Positions 17,169 through 25,586 of a DNA stretch of 64,000 nucleotides are shown here, one piece after another. The stretch covers positions 506,515 through 570,514 of the forward strand of contig NZ_LMNI01000011.1 of NCBI RefSeq assembly GCF_001422925.1, in the 5' to 3' direction. Position 1 is the first letter of the stretch; every line of letters starts with the position of its first letter. Below the pieces are notes generated by a model. That model was not told the DNA's origin, ran no database searches, and saw only the letters and a list, made by a program, of their open reading frames with translations. Made by a program: the position numbers and the translations under genes. Source of the stretch: Microbacterium sp. Leaf288 (GTDB lineage Bacteria; Actinomycetota; Actinomycetes; Actinomycetales; Microbacteriaceae).

Positions 17169-18262
17169 GTGCGATCCCGGTGACGATCGGGCGACGGATG
17201 CCTCTTCCCGCGGCATCCGCGGACCTCGGCGCGTTCGAGGGAACGGCGCCGGTGGCTGCGATCGGTGCACCACTGGTCGACACGCACGGGCGTGTGCATC
17301 GCGACCTGCGGATCTCGCTGACGGATCGCTGTTCGCTGCGGTGCACGTACTGCATGCCCGAGCAGGGCAACGAGTGGCTCGCGAAGACGAGCATCCTGAC
17401 GTTGGACGAGATCGTGCGCATCGCGCGGGTGGCCGCGGCCGACGGCATCACGACGTTCCGGCTCACCGGCGGCGAACCGCTGCTGCGCACCGACATCGTC
17501 GACGTGGTCCGCCGGCTGTCGGCGATCACGGGACCGGACGGCAGGCCCGTCGAGATCGCGATGACCACGAACGGCATCCGGCTGCCCGAGCTGCTGCCGG
17601 GACTGGTGGAGGCCGGGCTGACCCGGCTCAACATCTCGATCGACACGCTGCGCCGTGATCGGTTCCACGCCCTGACCCGCCGGGACCGGCTGGACGATGT
17701 GCTGGACGGGATCGCGGCGGCCGGAGCATCCGGTCTGCGGCCTCTCAAGCTGAACGCGGTGGCGATGCGCGACGTCAACGACGACGAGCTCGTCGACCTC
17801 GTCGAGTTCGCGATCGCGCATGATGCGCAGATGCGGTTCATCGAGCAGATGCCGTTGGACGCCGGCCACACGTGGGATCGGTCGCGCATGGTGACGCAGG
17901 ACGAGATCCTCGCCGCGCTGTCCGCGCGGTGGACACTGACGCCGGTGCCGGGTCGGGGTGGGGCGCCCGCGGCGCGGTGGACGCTTGACGGCGGTCCGCA
18001 TTCGGTAGGGGTGATCGCGTCGGTGACGGCCCCGTTCTGCGGCGACTGCGACCGACTGCGGCTGACCGCGGACGGGCAGCTGCGCAACTGCCTGTTCTCG
18101 ACAACGGAGTACGACCTGCTGCCGCTCCTCCGCGCGGGCGGTGATGACGGCGAGGTCGATGGGATGCTGCGCTCCTGCGTGCACGGCAAGCTGCCGGGGC
18201 ATGCGATCAACGACCCGTCGTTCCTGCAGCCTGCGCGGGGCATGAACGCGATCGGCGGCTGA
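17165..18262 (+). CDS. moaA: GTP 3',8-cyclase MoaA (radical SAM)
   Basis: Converts GTP to the cyclic precursor of molybdopterin using two 4Fe-4S clusters. The N-terminal radical-SAM motif is CSLRCTYC; the C-terminal cluster ligands are in [28 protein letters not shown] and the extreme C-terminal GG dipeptide needed for activity are present. The 365-residue length fits the family. The GTG start is preceded by a 12-residue leader ORF. fdhD follows after 1 nt, linking cofactor synthesis to formate dehydrogenase maturation. Confidence 0.95.
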   Translation: MSAIPVTIGRRMPLPAASADLGAFEGTAPVAAIGAPLVDTHGRVHRDLRISLTDRCSLRCTYCMPEQGNEWLAKTSILTLDEIVRIARVAAADGITTFRLTGGEPLLRTDIVDVVRRLSAITGPDGRPVEIAMTTNGIRLPELLPGLVEAGLTRLNISIDTLRRDRFHALTRRDRLDDVLDGIAAAGASGLRPLKLNAVAMRDVNDDELVDLVEFAIAHDAQMRFIEQMPLDAGHTWDRSRMVTQDEILAALSARWTLTPVPGRGGAPAARWTLDGGPHSVGVIASVTAPFCGDCDRLRLTADGQLRNCLFSTTEYDLLPLLRAGGDDGEVDGMLRSCVHGKLPGHAINDPSFLQPARGMNAIGG

Positions 18263-18263
18263 G

Positions 18264-19178
18264 ATGGGCCGCATCACCACGCGCACCCCCGTCACCCGCA
18301 TCGTGCTGAACGACGGAGACGTCGCGGTGCGCCGCCGCGCCGACACGCTCGTCGTGGAGGAGCCGCTCGAGATCCGCATCGCCGGTGAGCCGCTCACCGT
18401 CACGATGCGCACGCCCGGAAACGACCTCGACCTCGCCGCCGGATTCCTGGTCTCGGAGGGCGTGATCTCGGCTGCTGCAGACCTGCGTTCGGCGATCCAC
18501 TGCGGCGGGCCGGGCACCGCGGCTGTGCCGTCCACCCCTCTGCTCACGATCGGCGTCGGTCCCACGCAGCCGACGACCTCGAGCGAGAACACGTACAACG
18601 TCCTCGACGTCGCGCTCGCGCCCGAGCTCGCACCGCTCGTCACCGACATCGCCCGCAACTTCTACACGACGAGTTCGTGCGGCGTGTGCGGCACGGCATC
18701 CATCGAGGCCATCGAGAAGCAGTCGCGCTACGACGTCGGGACGGATGCCGCAGCCGTCGACGCGACCATGCTCGCCGGTCTTCCCGACGCTCTGCGCGCC
18801 GGACAGACGGTGTTCGACAAGACCGGAGGTCTGCACGCCGCCGCGCTGTTCGACGCCGCGTCCGGTGAGCTGCTCGTGCTGCGCGAGGACGTGGGCCGGC
18901 ACAACGCCGTCGACAAGGTGATCGGGTGGGCGCTGCTCGAAGACCGCCTGCCGCTGAGCGCAACGGTGCTGCAGGTGTCGGGTCGGGCGAGCTTCGAGCT
19001 CGTGCAGAAGGCCGTGATGGCCGGCATCCCGATCCTGTCCGCCGTGTCGGCACCGTCGTCACTGGCCGTCGAGCTGGCCGCGGCCTCGGGGCTCACGCTC
19101 GTCGGGTTCGTGCGCGGGTCGTCGATGAACGTCTACGCGCGGCCCGACCGGGTGCGGGTCACTGCCGCGGTGCGCTGA
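18264..19178 (+). CDS. fdhD: Formate dehydrogenase accessory sulfurtransferase FdhD
   Basis: Transfers sulfur from a cysteine desulfurase to the Mo-bisPGD cofactor of formate dehydrogenases. The 304-residue protein carries the mobile-loop motif [10 protein letters not shown] near residue 137 with its two essential cysteines, plus [13 protein letters not shown] and [16 protein letters not shown], both family hallmarks. It is cotranscribed with moaA. No formate dehydrogenase structural gene is in the window. Confidence 0.95.
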   Translation: MGRITTRTPVTRIVLNDGDVAVRRRADTLVVEEPLEIRIAGEPLTVTMRTPGNDLDLAAGFLVSEGVISAAADLRSAIHCGGPGTAAVPSTPLLTIGVGPTQPTTSSENTYNVLDVALAPELAPLVTDIARNFYTTSSCGVCGTASIEAIEKQSRYDVGTDAAAVDATMLAGLPDALRAGQTVFDKTGGLHAAALFDAASGELLVLREDVGRHNAVDKVIGWALLEDRLPLSATVLQVSGRASFELVQKAVMAGIPILSAVSAPSSLAVELAAASGLTLVGFVRGSSMNVYARPDRVRVTAAVR

Positions 19179-19190
19179 CCGCGCCGGGCA

Positions 19191-19799
19191 TCAGCCGCGC
19201 GAAGCGGCGAGCTGCACGACGCACTGCGTCGGGTCGCACGACGGTGCGATGCCCTCGACGCGCAGCGGGCCGCCGGCCTGGGCGAGCACGCTGTCCATGA
19301 GTCCGATGTGCACGCTGCACAGCACGCCGCGGTGCTCGGCGGCCGGCACGTGCGGGCAGGGCGTGAGATCGACCGTGAGGTCGCGCTGGTCGACGAGAGG
19401 GTCGAAGCCGGCATCGCCGAGGTCCTCCACCAGCGCGTCGAGCTGGTGCAGCGCGTCTGCGCCGAGTTCGGCATCCGTGTCGGATCCGTACACGCGACGC
19501 AGCAGATCCCCGCGACGAGCCGCTTCCTCCGCCCGGCGGACGGCGACAGGGCTCGATGCCTCGTCAGAGCCGGTGGCCGCTGAGTACAGCACGCGCGGGC
19601 GTCCGCGCGTGGTGCGGTGCTCGGTCTCGGCGATCACGTACCCGGCGTCGATGAGGCGCTGCACGTGCTCGCGCACGGTGTTGGCGTGCAGACCGGTTGC
19701 CTCGACCAGCTCGGAGATCGCCCGCTGCGGGCGCTCCTGCAGCAGGTGCATGATCTCGACGCGGGAGTAGCTCGAGATCATGCTGTACCCGGTCGTCAT
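19191..19799 (-). CDS. ArsR/SufR-like winged-helix regulator with C-terminal cysteines
   Basis: A 202-residue DNA-binding protein. The N-terminal winged helix (about 10-75) contains ISELVEATGLHANTVREHVQ and GRPRVLY in the wing. The C-terminal half has spaced cysteines in LTPCPHV, VLCSVHIGL, PSCDPTQC, a pattern resembling SufR-type Fe-S or metal sensors. The start is set at ATG 19799 because GATAAT (19806-19811, minus strand) ends 6 nt upstream; the frame is open 9 codons further. Convergent with fdhD; its targets are unknown, though a redox or metal role next to moaA-fdhD is plausible. Confidence 0.8.
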   Translation of the reverse strand: MTTGYSMISSYSRVEIMHLLQERPQRAISELVEATGLHANTVREHVQRLIDAGYVIAETEHRTTRGRPRVLYSAATGSDEASSPVAVRRAEEAARRGDLLRRVYGSDTDAELGADALHQLDALVEDLGDAGFDPLVDQRDLTVDLTPCPHVPAAEHRGVLCSVHIGLMDSVLAQAGGPLRVEGIAPSCDPTQCVVQLAASRG

Positions 19800-19858
19800 G
19801 GACCCATTATCGCGGGGCGCCACCACGACCGGGTGCCCGCAGGCTCACCCGTGTCGGA

Positions 19859-20230
19859 TCAGAACAGCTGGCCGAGGATGAGGATCGCGATGAAGAACAC
19901 CGCGACGATGCCGACGATGATCGCGAGCGTGCGGCCGGAGAGCTTCGCGACGCCCCAGCCGACCAGCACGGGGATGGCGAAGAGGAACAGCGCGACGATC
20001 CACCAGAACGCGGAGTAGGCGCCGCTGGTCGCGTCCTCGAGGCGTCCGCCGAACAGCGACTGCGTCGCCGGGTGCGTCGCGAAGCGGACCGCGATCGAGA
20101 TGGGAACCGCCACGAACACGAAGACGACGAGTCCGATGAGCCAGCCCCAGAGGGTGGAGCTTCCGCCGCCCGAGAGGACGCCGCCGTGGAGCTCGGGTTC
20201 GGGCTTCTGCTGCTGCTTGCCTGATGCCAT
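19859..20230 (-). CDS. Small integral membrane protein of unknown function
   Basis: About 123 residues with a charged N-terminus and three hydrophobic segments (WGWLIGLVVFVFVAVPISIAV, AFWWIVALFLFAIPVLVGWG, TLAIIVGIVAVFFIAILIL). No domain recognised. TAGAGT (20238-20243, minus strand) ends 7 nt before the ATG at 20230, so that start is preferred over the ATG at 20236. Confidence 0.72.
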   Translation of the reverse strand: MASGKQQQKPEPELHGGVLSGGGSSTLWGWLIGLVVFVFVAVPISIAVRFATHPATQSLFGGRLEDATSGAYSAFWWIVALFLFAIPVLVGWGVAKLSGRTLAIIVGIVAVFFIAILILGQLF

Positions 20231-20264
20231 GGGCATGACTCTAGTGGCGCGCGGTGGCGGGGCA

Positions 20265-20282
20265 TCGCATGATTCGCATGAT
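20265..20282. repeat. Tandem 9-bp direct repeat
   Basis: TCGCATGAT occurs twice without a gap. It may be a head-to-tail protein binding site in this divergent promoter region. Confidence 0.5.
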
Positions 20283-20300
20283 GATGTCGCCCGGACATGG

Positions 20301-20332
20301 CGCTGTCCGCCGGCGGGGAGGGGCGGACAGCG
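20301..20332. other. 11-bp stem hairpin in intergenic region
   Basis: CGCTGTCCGCC and GGCGGACAGCG pair perfectly around a 10-nt G-rich loop. No T-tract follows on either strand, and no gene ends here, so it is not an obvious terminator. Confidence 0.5.
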
Positions 20333-20480
20333 TCGGGGCGCCGGGGAGAACCGCCATGGGGGGAGCGATCTCCGCGCTCACCATCCACGATCGCCGTCCG
20401 TCAGGGGGTGAAGCGTCGGGGCGCGCGGTCGCGGGGTCTGAGAGAGAAGCTACGCCCGCCGCCGGTGTTCGCAAGGGGGA

Positions 20481-20509
20481 TTGCCTGTGCGTCCCCTGAG
20501 TGCTACTCG
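20481..20509 (+). promoter_or_regulatory. Candidate amidase promoter
   Basis: TTGCCT (20481-20486), 17-bp spacer, TACTCG (20504-20509) preceded by TGC. It lies 50 bp upstream of the amidase start. Confidence 0.4.
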
Positions 20510-20558
20510 GCCGCGCCGATCGCGGGTGTTCGCGCGCTCGTGGTGGGATGGGACCGAC

Positions 20559-21974
20559 ATGAGCGAGCCGCCTCCTCCCCTCGATTCCGCCACCGCGATC
20601 GCCGCTGCCGTGCGGCAGGGGGAGGTGACCGCGCAGGAGGTCGTGGAGGAGCATCTGGCCCGCATCACGAGGGTCGATCCCGCACTCAACGCGCTCACCG
20701 TGGTCTTCGCCGACCGTGCGCGGACCGCGGCCGCTGAAGTGGATGCCGCGGTCAAGGCGGGTCGCGACCCCGGGCCTCTCGCGGGCGTGCCGATCTCGGT
20801 GAAGGAGAACATCGACCTCACCTGGTCGGCGACGACGAACGGCTGGCGAGGACTGACCGACGCCGTGCCGGCGCGAGACGCCACCGTCGTGAGGCGGTTG
20901 CGGGGTGCCGGGGCGGTGCCCGTCGCGCGGGGCAACATGCCCGACTTCGGGATGCGGTGGGACACGGACAACGACGTGTTCGGTCGCACCCTGAACCCGT
21001 GGAACCGCGCTCGCAGTGCCGGCGGGTCCAGCGGAGGAGACGCCGTCGCCGTGGCGACCGGGATGAGCGCCATCGGCCTCGGCAACGACTTCGGCGGCTC
21101 GCTCCGCCTCCCCGCCTACGCGGCAGGCGTGGTCGGACTCCGCCCGTCGCAAGGGCGTGTGCCGCGCGCGGCGGTGCGTGAGCAGCCGGTGGCGCTCACG
21201 CTCCAGCAGTTCTCCGTGAACGGGCCCCTGGCGCGTCGCGTCGACGACGTCGCGCTCGCACTCGGGGTCCTGCAGGGAGGGGATGCCGACGACCCGGTGT
21301 CGCTCGCCGCGCCCGCGGTGCACCCCGACGCGGTGCCGCGCCGCGTCGGCGTGGTGCGCGATCCGGCGGGCCACGAGGTGGACCCGGAGGTGGCGGCCGG
21401 AATCGACCGGGCCGCGGCATCCCTCGCGCGTGGAGGCTGGGAGGTCGTCGACGTCGGCGTCCCTCTGCTCGAGGAGGCGGCCGTGCTGTGGCGGCGGCTG
21501 TCGTGCACCGACATGCTCATCTCGCTCGACCCCGCGGCCCTCGGTCTGCCGCTCGGGCGTTCCGCCACGGCATTCCTGCGCGACAGCACGGCGGCGGCGC
21601 GCCCGTACGAGTCGGCGCGCGAGTACGCGCAGGCGTGGGCACGGCGAGCCGCGATCGCGGCGGAGTGGCGACGGCTGCAGGTCGACGTGCCCGTGATCTT
21701 GGGACCCGTGTCGACCTCGCGGATGCGCGAACCCGACTACGACCTGGGTGGTCAGGAGGCCGCGGACCGCGCGTGGCGCGATCTGTGGCTGACGGTGGTC
21801 GTCAACTTCCTCGGACTGCCCGCGCTGGCCTTGCCCACGGGTCTCGGCGCCGACGGCATGCCCACCGGCGTGCAGCTCGTCGGCCCCGCGTTCGGCGAGG
21901 AGGTGCTGTTCGAGGCGGGGCGTGCGGTCGAGGCCGGAGTGCCGGCGCTTCCTCCGATTCCTTCGCCGGTCTGA
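20559..21974 (+). CDS. Amidase-signature family hydrolase
   Basis: A 471-residue amidase using a Ser-cisSer-Lys triad. The Lys lies in GVPISVKENID, the glycine-rich stretch SAGGSSGGDAVAVATGM supplies the cis-Ser, and GNDFGGSLRLPA supplies the nucleophile Ser. The C-terminal LPALALPTG with GVQLVGP is typical. Substrate cannot be assigned. ATG 20559 is used; a 26-codon Arg-rich upstream extension to 20481 overlaps the promoter candidate and looks non-coding. Confidence 0.88.
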   Translation: MSEPPPPLDSATAIAAAVRQGEVTAQEVVEEHLARITRVDPALNALTVVFADRARTAAAEVDAAVKAGRDPGPLAGVPISVKENIDLTWSATTNGWRGLTDAVPARDATVVRRLRGAGAVPVARGNMPDFGMRWDTDNDVFGRTLNPWNRARSAGGSSGGDAVAVATGMSAIGLGNDFGGSLRLPAYAAGVVGLRPSQGRVPRAAVREQPVALTLQQFSVNGPLARRVDDVALALGVLQGGDADDPVSLAAPAVHPDAVPRRVGVVRDPAGHEVDPEVAAGIDRAAASLARGGWEVVDVGVPLLEEAAVLWRRLSCTDMLISLDPAALGLPLGRSATAFLRDSTAAARPYESAREYAQAWARRAAIAAEWRRLQVDVPVILGPVSTSRMREPDYDLGGQEAADRAWRDLWLTVVVNFLGLPALALPTGLGADGMPTGVQLVGPAFGEEVLFEAGRAVEAGVPALPPIPSPV

Positions 21975-21982
21975 CGCGACCT

Positions 21983-22010
21983 CTGGCGCCCGCAGGCGCC
22001 CCTGCGCCAG
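21983..22010. terminator. Hairpin downstream of the amidase
   Basis: CTGGCGC and GCGCCAG pair around a GC-rich loop that can form a further inner stem. Position 10 nt after the amidase stop suggests a terminator, though without T-tract. Confidence 0.4.
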
Positions 22011-22093
22011 GCTGAGGCAGGCCCGCCGGGGTGCGGGCCGGTATCAGCGGCATCCGTCCGTCCTCCTCCGAGACGGAGCCGAACGGAGGACCC

Positions 22094-23029
22094 ATGTCTC
22101 GCACGCAGGCGTCGCCGGTCACGCTGCCCGATCTGCGGGGGCGCACCGCACTGGTCACGGGCGCGAGCGACGGCGTCGGCGTCGAGATCGCGCGCGGCCT
22201 TGCAGCGGCGGGCGCCGATCTCGTGCTGCCGGTGCGCAATCGCGTCAAGGGAGAGCGGGCTGTCGAACGCATCCGGGAGAGCGCGCCCGACGCGCGCGCC
22301 GAGCTGGTCGACCTCGACCTCGCGCGGCTGGACTCGGTGCGCGCGCTCGCCGCCGCGGTCCTGGCCGAGCGGACGCCCCTCGATCTGGTCGTGCTCAACG
22401 CCGGCATCGTGCTGCTCGGCGACCGTGTGCGCCATATGAGCGCCGATGGTTTCGAACTGCACTTCCAGACGAACTTCCTGGGGCACTTCGCGCTCACGAC
22501 GGCGCTGCTGCCGCTGCTGCAGCAGCGGGGAGCGCGCGTCGTCGTGCAGCTGAGTCTGGCCGCCGGCGTGTCGCGCCTCGCCTGGGACGATCTGCAATGC
22601 GAGCGACGCTACTCCCCGCTGCGCGCCTACGGCGCGTCGAAGGTGGCGCTGGGACTGTTCGGCTGCGAACTCGCCCGACGCGCGGCGGCGGGAGACGGGG
22701 GCGTGACGGTGCACCTCAGTCATCCCGGCGTGGTTCCCGACACCGGGATCGCGCCGGCCATGCGCGCCCGCGATCGCGGCGGTCTCGGACGCCGACTCGC
22801 CGACGGCCTCGGCAATACGCCCGCGCAGGCCGCGCAGCCGGCGCTGCTGGCCGCGGTGACGAATGCGCCGGCCCCAGGCTTCTTCGGCCCTACGGGAGCG
22901 CTGCACTTCGGTGGGGCGGCCGGCCCCGTGCGCCCGTATCGACGGCTCGCCGACCCTGTCGACGGTGCGCGGATGTGGGCGGTGGCCGAACAGCTGCTGC
23001 AGGACCGCAGCGACGCCGTGCGCGCCTGA
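22094..23029 (+). CDS. Short-chain dehydrogenase/reductase
   Basis: A 311-residue classical-type SDR. NAD(P)-binding TGASDGVGVEIARGL near residue 19, NAGIVLLGDR near residue 98 and the catalytic pair in YGASK (Tyr-x3-Lys), with QLSLAAG supplying Ser. It is closest to retinol dehydrogenase/WW-oxidoreductase-like SDRs. GGAGGA precedes the ATG at 22094 by 4 nt and decides the start; the frame opens 21 codons earlier. Confidence 0.86.
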   Translation: MSRTQASPVTLPDLRGRTALVTGASDGVGVEIARGLAAAGADLVLPVRNRVKGERAVERIRESAPDARAELVDLDLARLDSVRALAAAVLAERTPLDLVVLNAGIVLLGDRVRHMSADGFELHFQTNFLGHFALTTALLPLLQQRGARVVVQLSLAAGVSRLAWDDLQCERRYSPLRAYGASKVALGLFGCELARRAAAGDGGVTVHLSHPGVVPDTGIAPAMRARDRGGLGRRLADGLGNTPAQAAQPALLAAVTNAPAPGFFGPTGALHFGGAAGPVRPYRRLADPVDGARMWAVAEQLLQDRSDAVRA

Positions 23030-23042
23030 CCCGGAGCGTCGC

Positions 23043-23264
23043 CTACGGTCCGGGCGTCTCGGGCGTCTGCGGGAACGGCGGTTCCTCCGGGTGGGGCGCC
23101 AGCGGCTCATCGGGCCAGGGCGCCAGCGGCTCATCCGGCGGCAAGGGGATGCTGGGGCCGGGACCCGGGTCAGGGCTGCCCGGTCCGGGAGAGCCCGGTC
23201 CGGGAGGCATCTCACCCGGAGGGGTCTGGCCCGGCAGCGGCTCGGGGGTGGTGGGGTCGGTCAT
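23043..23264 (-). CDS. Small proline-rich protein (73 residues)
   Basis: About one third proline with repeated DEPLAPWP/DEPLAPHP and GSPGPGSPDPGPGP segments. No signal peptide or membrane segment, so probably a flexible cytoplasmic protein. An AGGAGACCTC ribosome-binding site precedes the ATG, which is the main argument that it is translated. Composition-biased families of this kind are common in Microbacteriaceae; function unknown. Confidence 0.65.
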   Translation of the reverse strand: MTDPTTPEPLPGQTPPGEMPPGPGSPGPGSPDPGPGPSIPLPPDEPLAPWPDEPLAPHPEEPPFPQTPETPGP

Positions 23265-23378
23265 GAGGTCTCCTGGGAGGAACGAGGGCCGCGCATCGTG
23301 CCCTGCATCGACCCCAGCCTGCGGCGCGGACGACGACGCGGCGAGGCCCTTGACCGCGAGGCGATGCGGGTCTACGGA

Positions 23379-24395
23379 TCAGCGGCCGGGATCGAACCGC
23401 GCGTGCGCCAGCCGGTGCAGCATGAGCGCGACGTCGAGGCGTGTGCGCCCGCGCGCTGTCGACGGGTCGTACCCGAGCCGCGTCGGAAGCTCGTGCAGCC
23501 GTGCGCCCATCGTGGAATGGTGCACGCCGGCGTCGGCGGCCAGCGAGCGCTGAGAAGCGCCGTTCGCCAGGGCGCGCAGCATCCGTTCGCTCCACGCGGT
23601 CGCGAGCAGCGCGTCGATCCCGAGCACGTCGGGATGCGGCGATGCGCGCAGGTCCTCGGTCTCGGCGAGCTGCAGCAGCGGGCCGAGGTCGGCGGCGCGC
23701 ACGACGGGCTCGTCGTCGTCGGCGAGGCGCAGCGCGACGAGGGCGGAGCGCCACGACTCGCGCAGGTCGGACAGCCCGGAGGCTGCCGTCCCGATGCCCG
23801 CTCGGGGTGCGGGCGCGCGATCGTCGGGCGAGAGAGCGGCGCGCGCGAGGCCGAATCGCGTCGCGACCACCGCGTGGGCGAGAGGACGGTCGAGGCGCAC
23901 CGTCGGCGGCACGGCGACCGCGTGGATCGCGGTGTGGGCGCCCAGCGACAGCCGGGCGGCCGCCTGCTCGCGCTCCTGTTCCGAGGCGTCGCCCGCCAGC
24001 AGCACCTCGACCGCGCGACGCGTGGGCGCGCTGGTGTCGAGCCGCACCGACTGGATCGACAGCGCGATCGCCAGCCGTTCGAGCACCATGGCGTCGTTCG
24101 CGTGAGCGGCCCCGGCGCGCTCGAGCCACACCGTCGAGCCGTCGGCGGAAGGGACAGCCGGCCAGTCGTCGGGACGGCCCGGCGCCAACTCGGCACCATC
24201 CACGCCGAAGCGGCGCCCCTCCGCCTGACCGGCGCGCACGTGCCCGATCGGCGCGCCGCTGAGCACGGCGGCTCCGCGCAGCATCCCCTCGGGGCCGACG
24301 CGGCCGTCGACCAGCGCATCGAAGTACGCGATGACCTTGAGCGTCTCGCTCGCCTCGGGATCGAGGGCGCTGAGCCTGCCCACGAGTTCCTTCAT
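23379..24395 (-). CDS. PucR/CdaR-type transcriptional regulator
   Basis: A 338-residue regulator with a C-terminal PucR-type helix-turn-helix (about 265-335, ANGASQRSLAADAGVHHSTM followed by RTRLDVALMLHRL). A middle region is weakly GGDEF/CdaR-like. The N-terminal domain resembles a sensory input without known ligand. The start is set at ATG 24395 because GAGGGGG then sits 6 nt upstream; the ATG at 24401 directly abuts it. The neighbouring esterase may be its target. Confidence 0.78.
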   Translation of the reverse strand: MKELVGRLSALDPEASETLKVIAYFDALVDGRVGPEGMLRGAAVLSGAPIGHVRAGQAEGRRFGVDGAELAPGRPDDWPAVPSADGSTVWLERAGAAHANDAMVLERLAIALSIQSVRLDTSAPTRRAVEVLLAGDASEQEREQAAARLSLGAHTAIHAVAVPPTVRLDRPLAHAVVATRFGLARAALSPDDRAPAPRAGIGTAASGLSDLRESWRSALVALRLADDDEPVVRAADLGPLLQLAETEDLRASPHPDVLGIDALLATAWSERMLRALANGASQRSLAADAGVHHSTMGARLHELPTRLGYDPSTARGRTRLDVALMLHRLAHARFDPGR

Positions 24396-24409
24396 CGGCA
24401 TCCCCCTCG

Positions 24410-24453
24410 ACGCTGCTGAGCCCCACCCTACGCGGGCGGGGGTTCAGCAGCGT
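24410..24453. terminator. 15-bp inverted repeat between esterase and PucR-type regulator
   Basis: Arms 24410-24424 and 24439-24453 pair over 15 bp with one G-U. An inner CCC/GGG stem continues the hairpin. It follows the esterase stop by 3 nt and precedes the regulator start. It may terminate the esterase transcript, serve as an operator for the regulator, or both. Confidence 0.55.
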
Positions 24454-24456
24454 GGC

Positions 24457-25419
24457 TCAGGCGTCGAGCATGCGGGTGAGCCAGCGGTTGCGCGTCTCGA
24501 TCATCGCCATCGAGATCTGGGCCTGCGGGGCGAACCCGTCGAACCCGTGGAAGCCGCCCGGCCACACGTGCAGCTCGGCGATCCCGCCGGCCGCCCAGAT
24601 GCGCGACGCGTACGCGACGTCCTCGTCCCGGAACACCTCGGCGCTGCCGACGTCGATGAAGGTGGGTGGCAGATCCGAGAGGTCTTCGGCGCGGCCGGGA
24701 GCGGCGTAGATCGACACGGCGTCGGTGCCGCGGCGGTCGCCGAGCAGCGCGTTCCATCCGGTGAAATTGCTCGTGCGGTCCCACACGCCGATTCCCTGGA
24801 TCTGCAGGGCCGACACCGACTCGTTGCGATCGTCGAGCATGGGGTAGATGAGCAGCGAGGCGCGCAGCGGCGGGCCCTGGCGGTCGCGGGCCAGCAGCGT
24901 CACTCCGGCCGACAGGCCGCCCCCCGCGCTCGCCCCGCCGACGATCAGCCGCGTCGGGTCGATGCCGAGCTCGTCGGCGTGCTCCGCCGTCCACACCAGG
25001 CCCGCGTAGCAGTCCTCCACCGGCACCGGGTCGGGGAATTCCGGCGCGAGGCGGTACTCGACGCTCACCACGACGGCGTCGTGGCTGGCGATATAGGGCA
25101 GGAAGGCCTGCACGCCCATGAAGCGGTTGCCGATCACCATGCCGCCGCCGTGGATGTGGTAGATCCCCGGCCCCGTCGTGGTCTGGCCGGGGCGACGGTA
25201 GATCGACAGCACGATCTCGCCGCCGTCGTGGCCGGCGATCGTGCGCTCCTCGTGGACGGCGCCGACGGCAGCGACCTGCTCATCGAGCGTCGGGTCGGCG
25301 GGCATCTCGCGCATCAGCGGGATCATGTCGGGCGTCAGTGTGGGCTTGATGACCTCGGCGATGAGGTCGAGCGCGGCGTGGAGCTCGGGATCGAAGGGTG
25401 GTGCGGTCAGTTCGGGCAT
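24457..25419 (-). CDS. Alpha/beta hydrolase, hormone-sensitive-lipase (HSL) type esterase
   Basis: A 320-residue carboxylesterase. The oxyanion motif YHIHGGGMVIG, the nucleophile elbow GGASAGGG with catalytic Ser, the acid in FIDVGSAEVFRDED and the catalytic His in WPGGFHGFD are all present and in order. GGAGACCCC before ATG 25419 decides the start; the frame continues 58 codons upstream without family similarity. Likely acts on short-chain esters; natural substrate unknown. Confidence 0.9.
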   Translation of the reverse strand: MPELTAPPFDPELHAALDLIAEVIKPTLTPDMIPLMREMPADPTLDEQVAAVGAVHEERTIAGHDGGEIVLSIYRRPGQTTTGPGIYHIHGGGMVIGNRFMGVQAFLPYIASHDAVVVSVEYRLAPEFPDPVPVEDCYAGLVWTAEHADELGIDPTRLIVGGASAGGGLSAGVTLLARDRQGPPLRASLLIYPMLDDRNESVSALQIQGIGVWDRTSNFTGWNALLGDRRGTDAVSIYAAPGRAEDLSDLPPTFIDVGSAEVFRDEDVAYASRIWAAGGIAELHVWPGGFHGFDGFAPQAQISMAMIETRNRWLTRMLDA

Positions 25420-25586
25420 GGGGTCTCCGTCGTTCTGGTCCGCCGCGGCGCTGCGGCGTACGTCGATCCTCACTTCATGGTGACGGATGCCGCGACCGCC
25501 GTGTGCGGCGGTTTCAGGGCGCTGAACCCGCCAGGTGCGCGGCCGCTCCTGCGCAGGACGCCGCGGGGGCTCCTTAGGCTGGAGGG

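Larger units (their letters stand above)
20231..20558. other. 328-bp divergent intergenic region: tandem repeat, hairpin and amidase promoter
   Basis: No credible gene. It holds the -10 of the upstream membrane protein gene (20238-20243), a tandem 9-bp repeat TCGCATGAT x2 (20265-20282), an 11-bp stem hairpin (20301-20332) and a candidate amidase promoter (20481-20509). An 81-codon frame at 20254-20499 has no family resemblance or ribosome-binding site and is judged spurious. Confidence 0.6.

Noticed and set aside
14427..17273. A 948-codon minus-strand frame over the cydAB region, and similar long frames at 2928-5054, 41089-43158 and 42536-44791
   Set aside because: They lie opposite or out of frame with genes that have full-length family matches. 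Their translations are Arg/Ala/His-rich without domain motifs, as expected in 70% G+C DNA.
20254..20499. 81-codon frame in the amidase upstream region
   Set aside because: No ribosome-binding site, no family resemblance, Met/Gly/Arg-biased product, and it covers the candidate promoter and hairpin.
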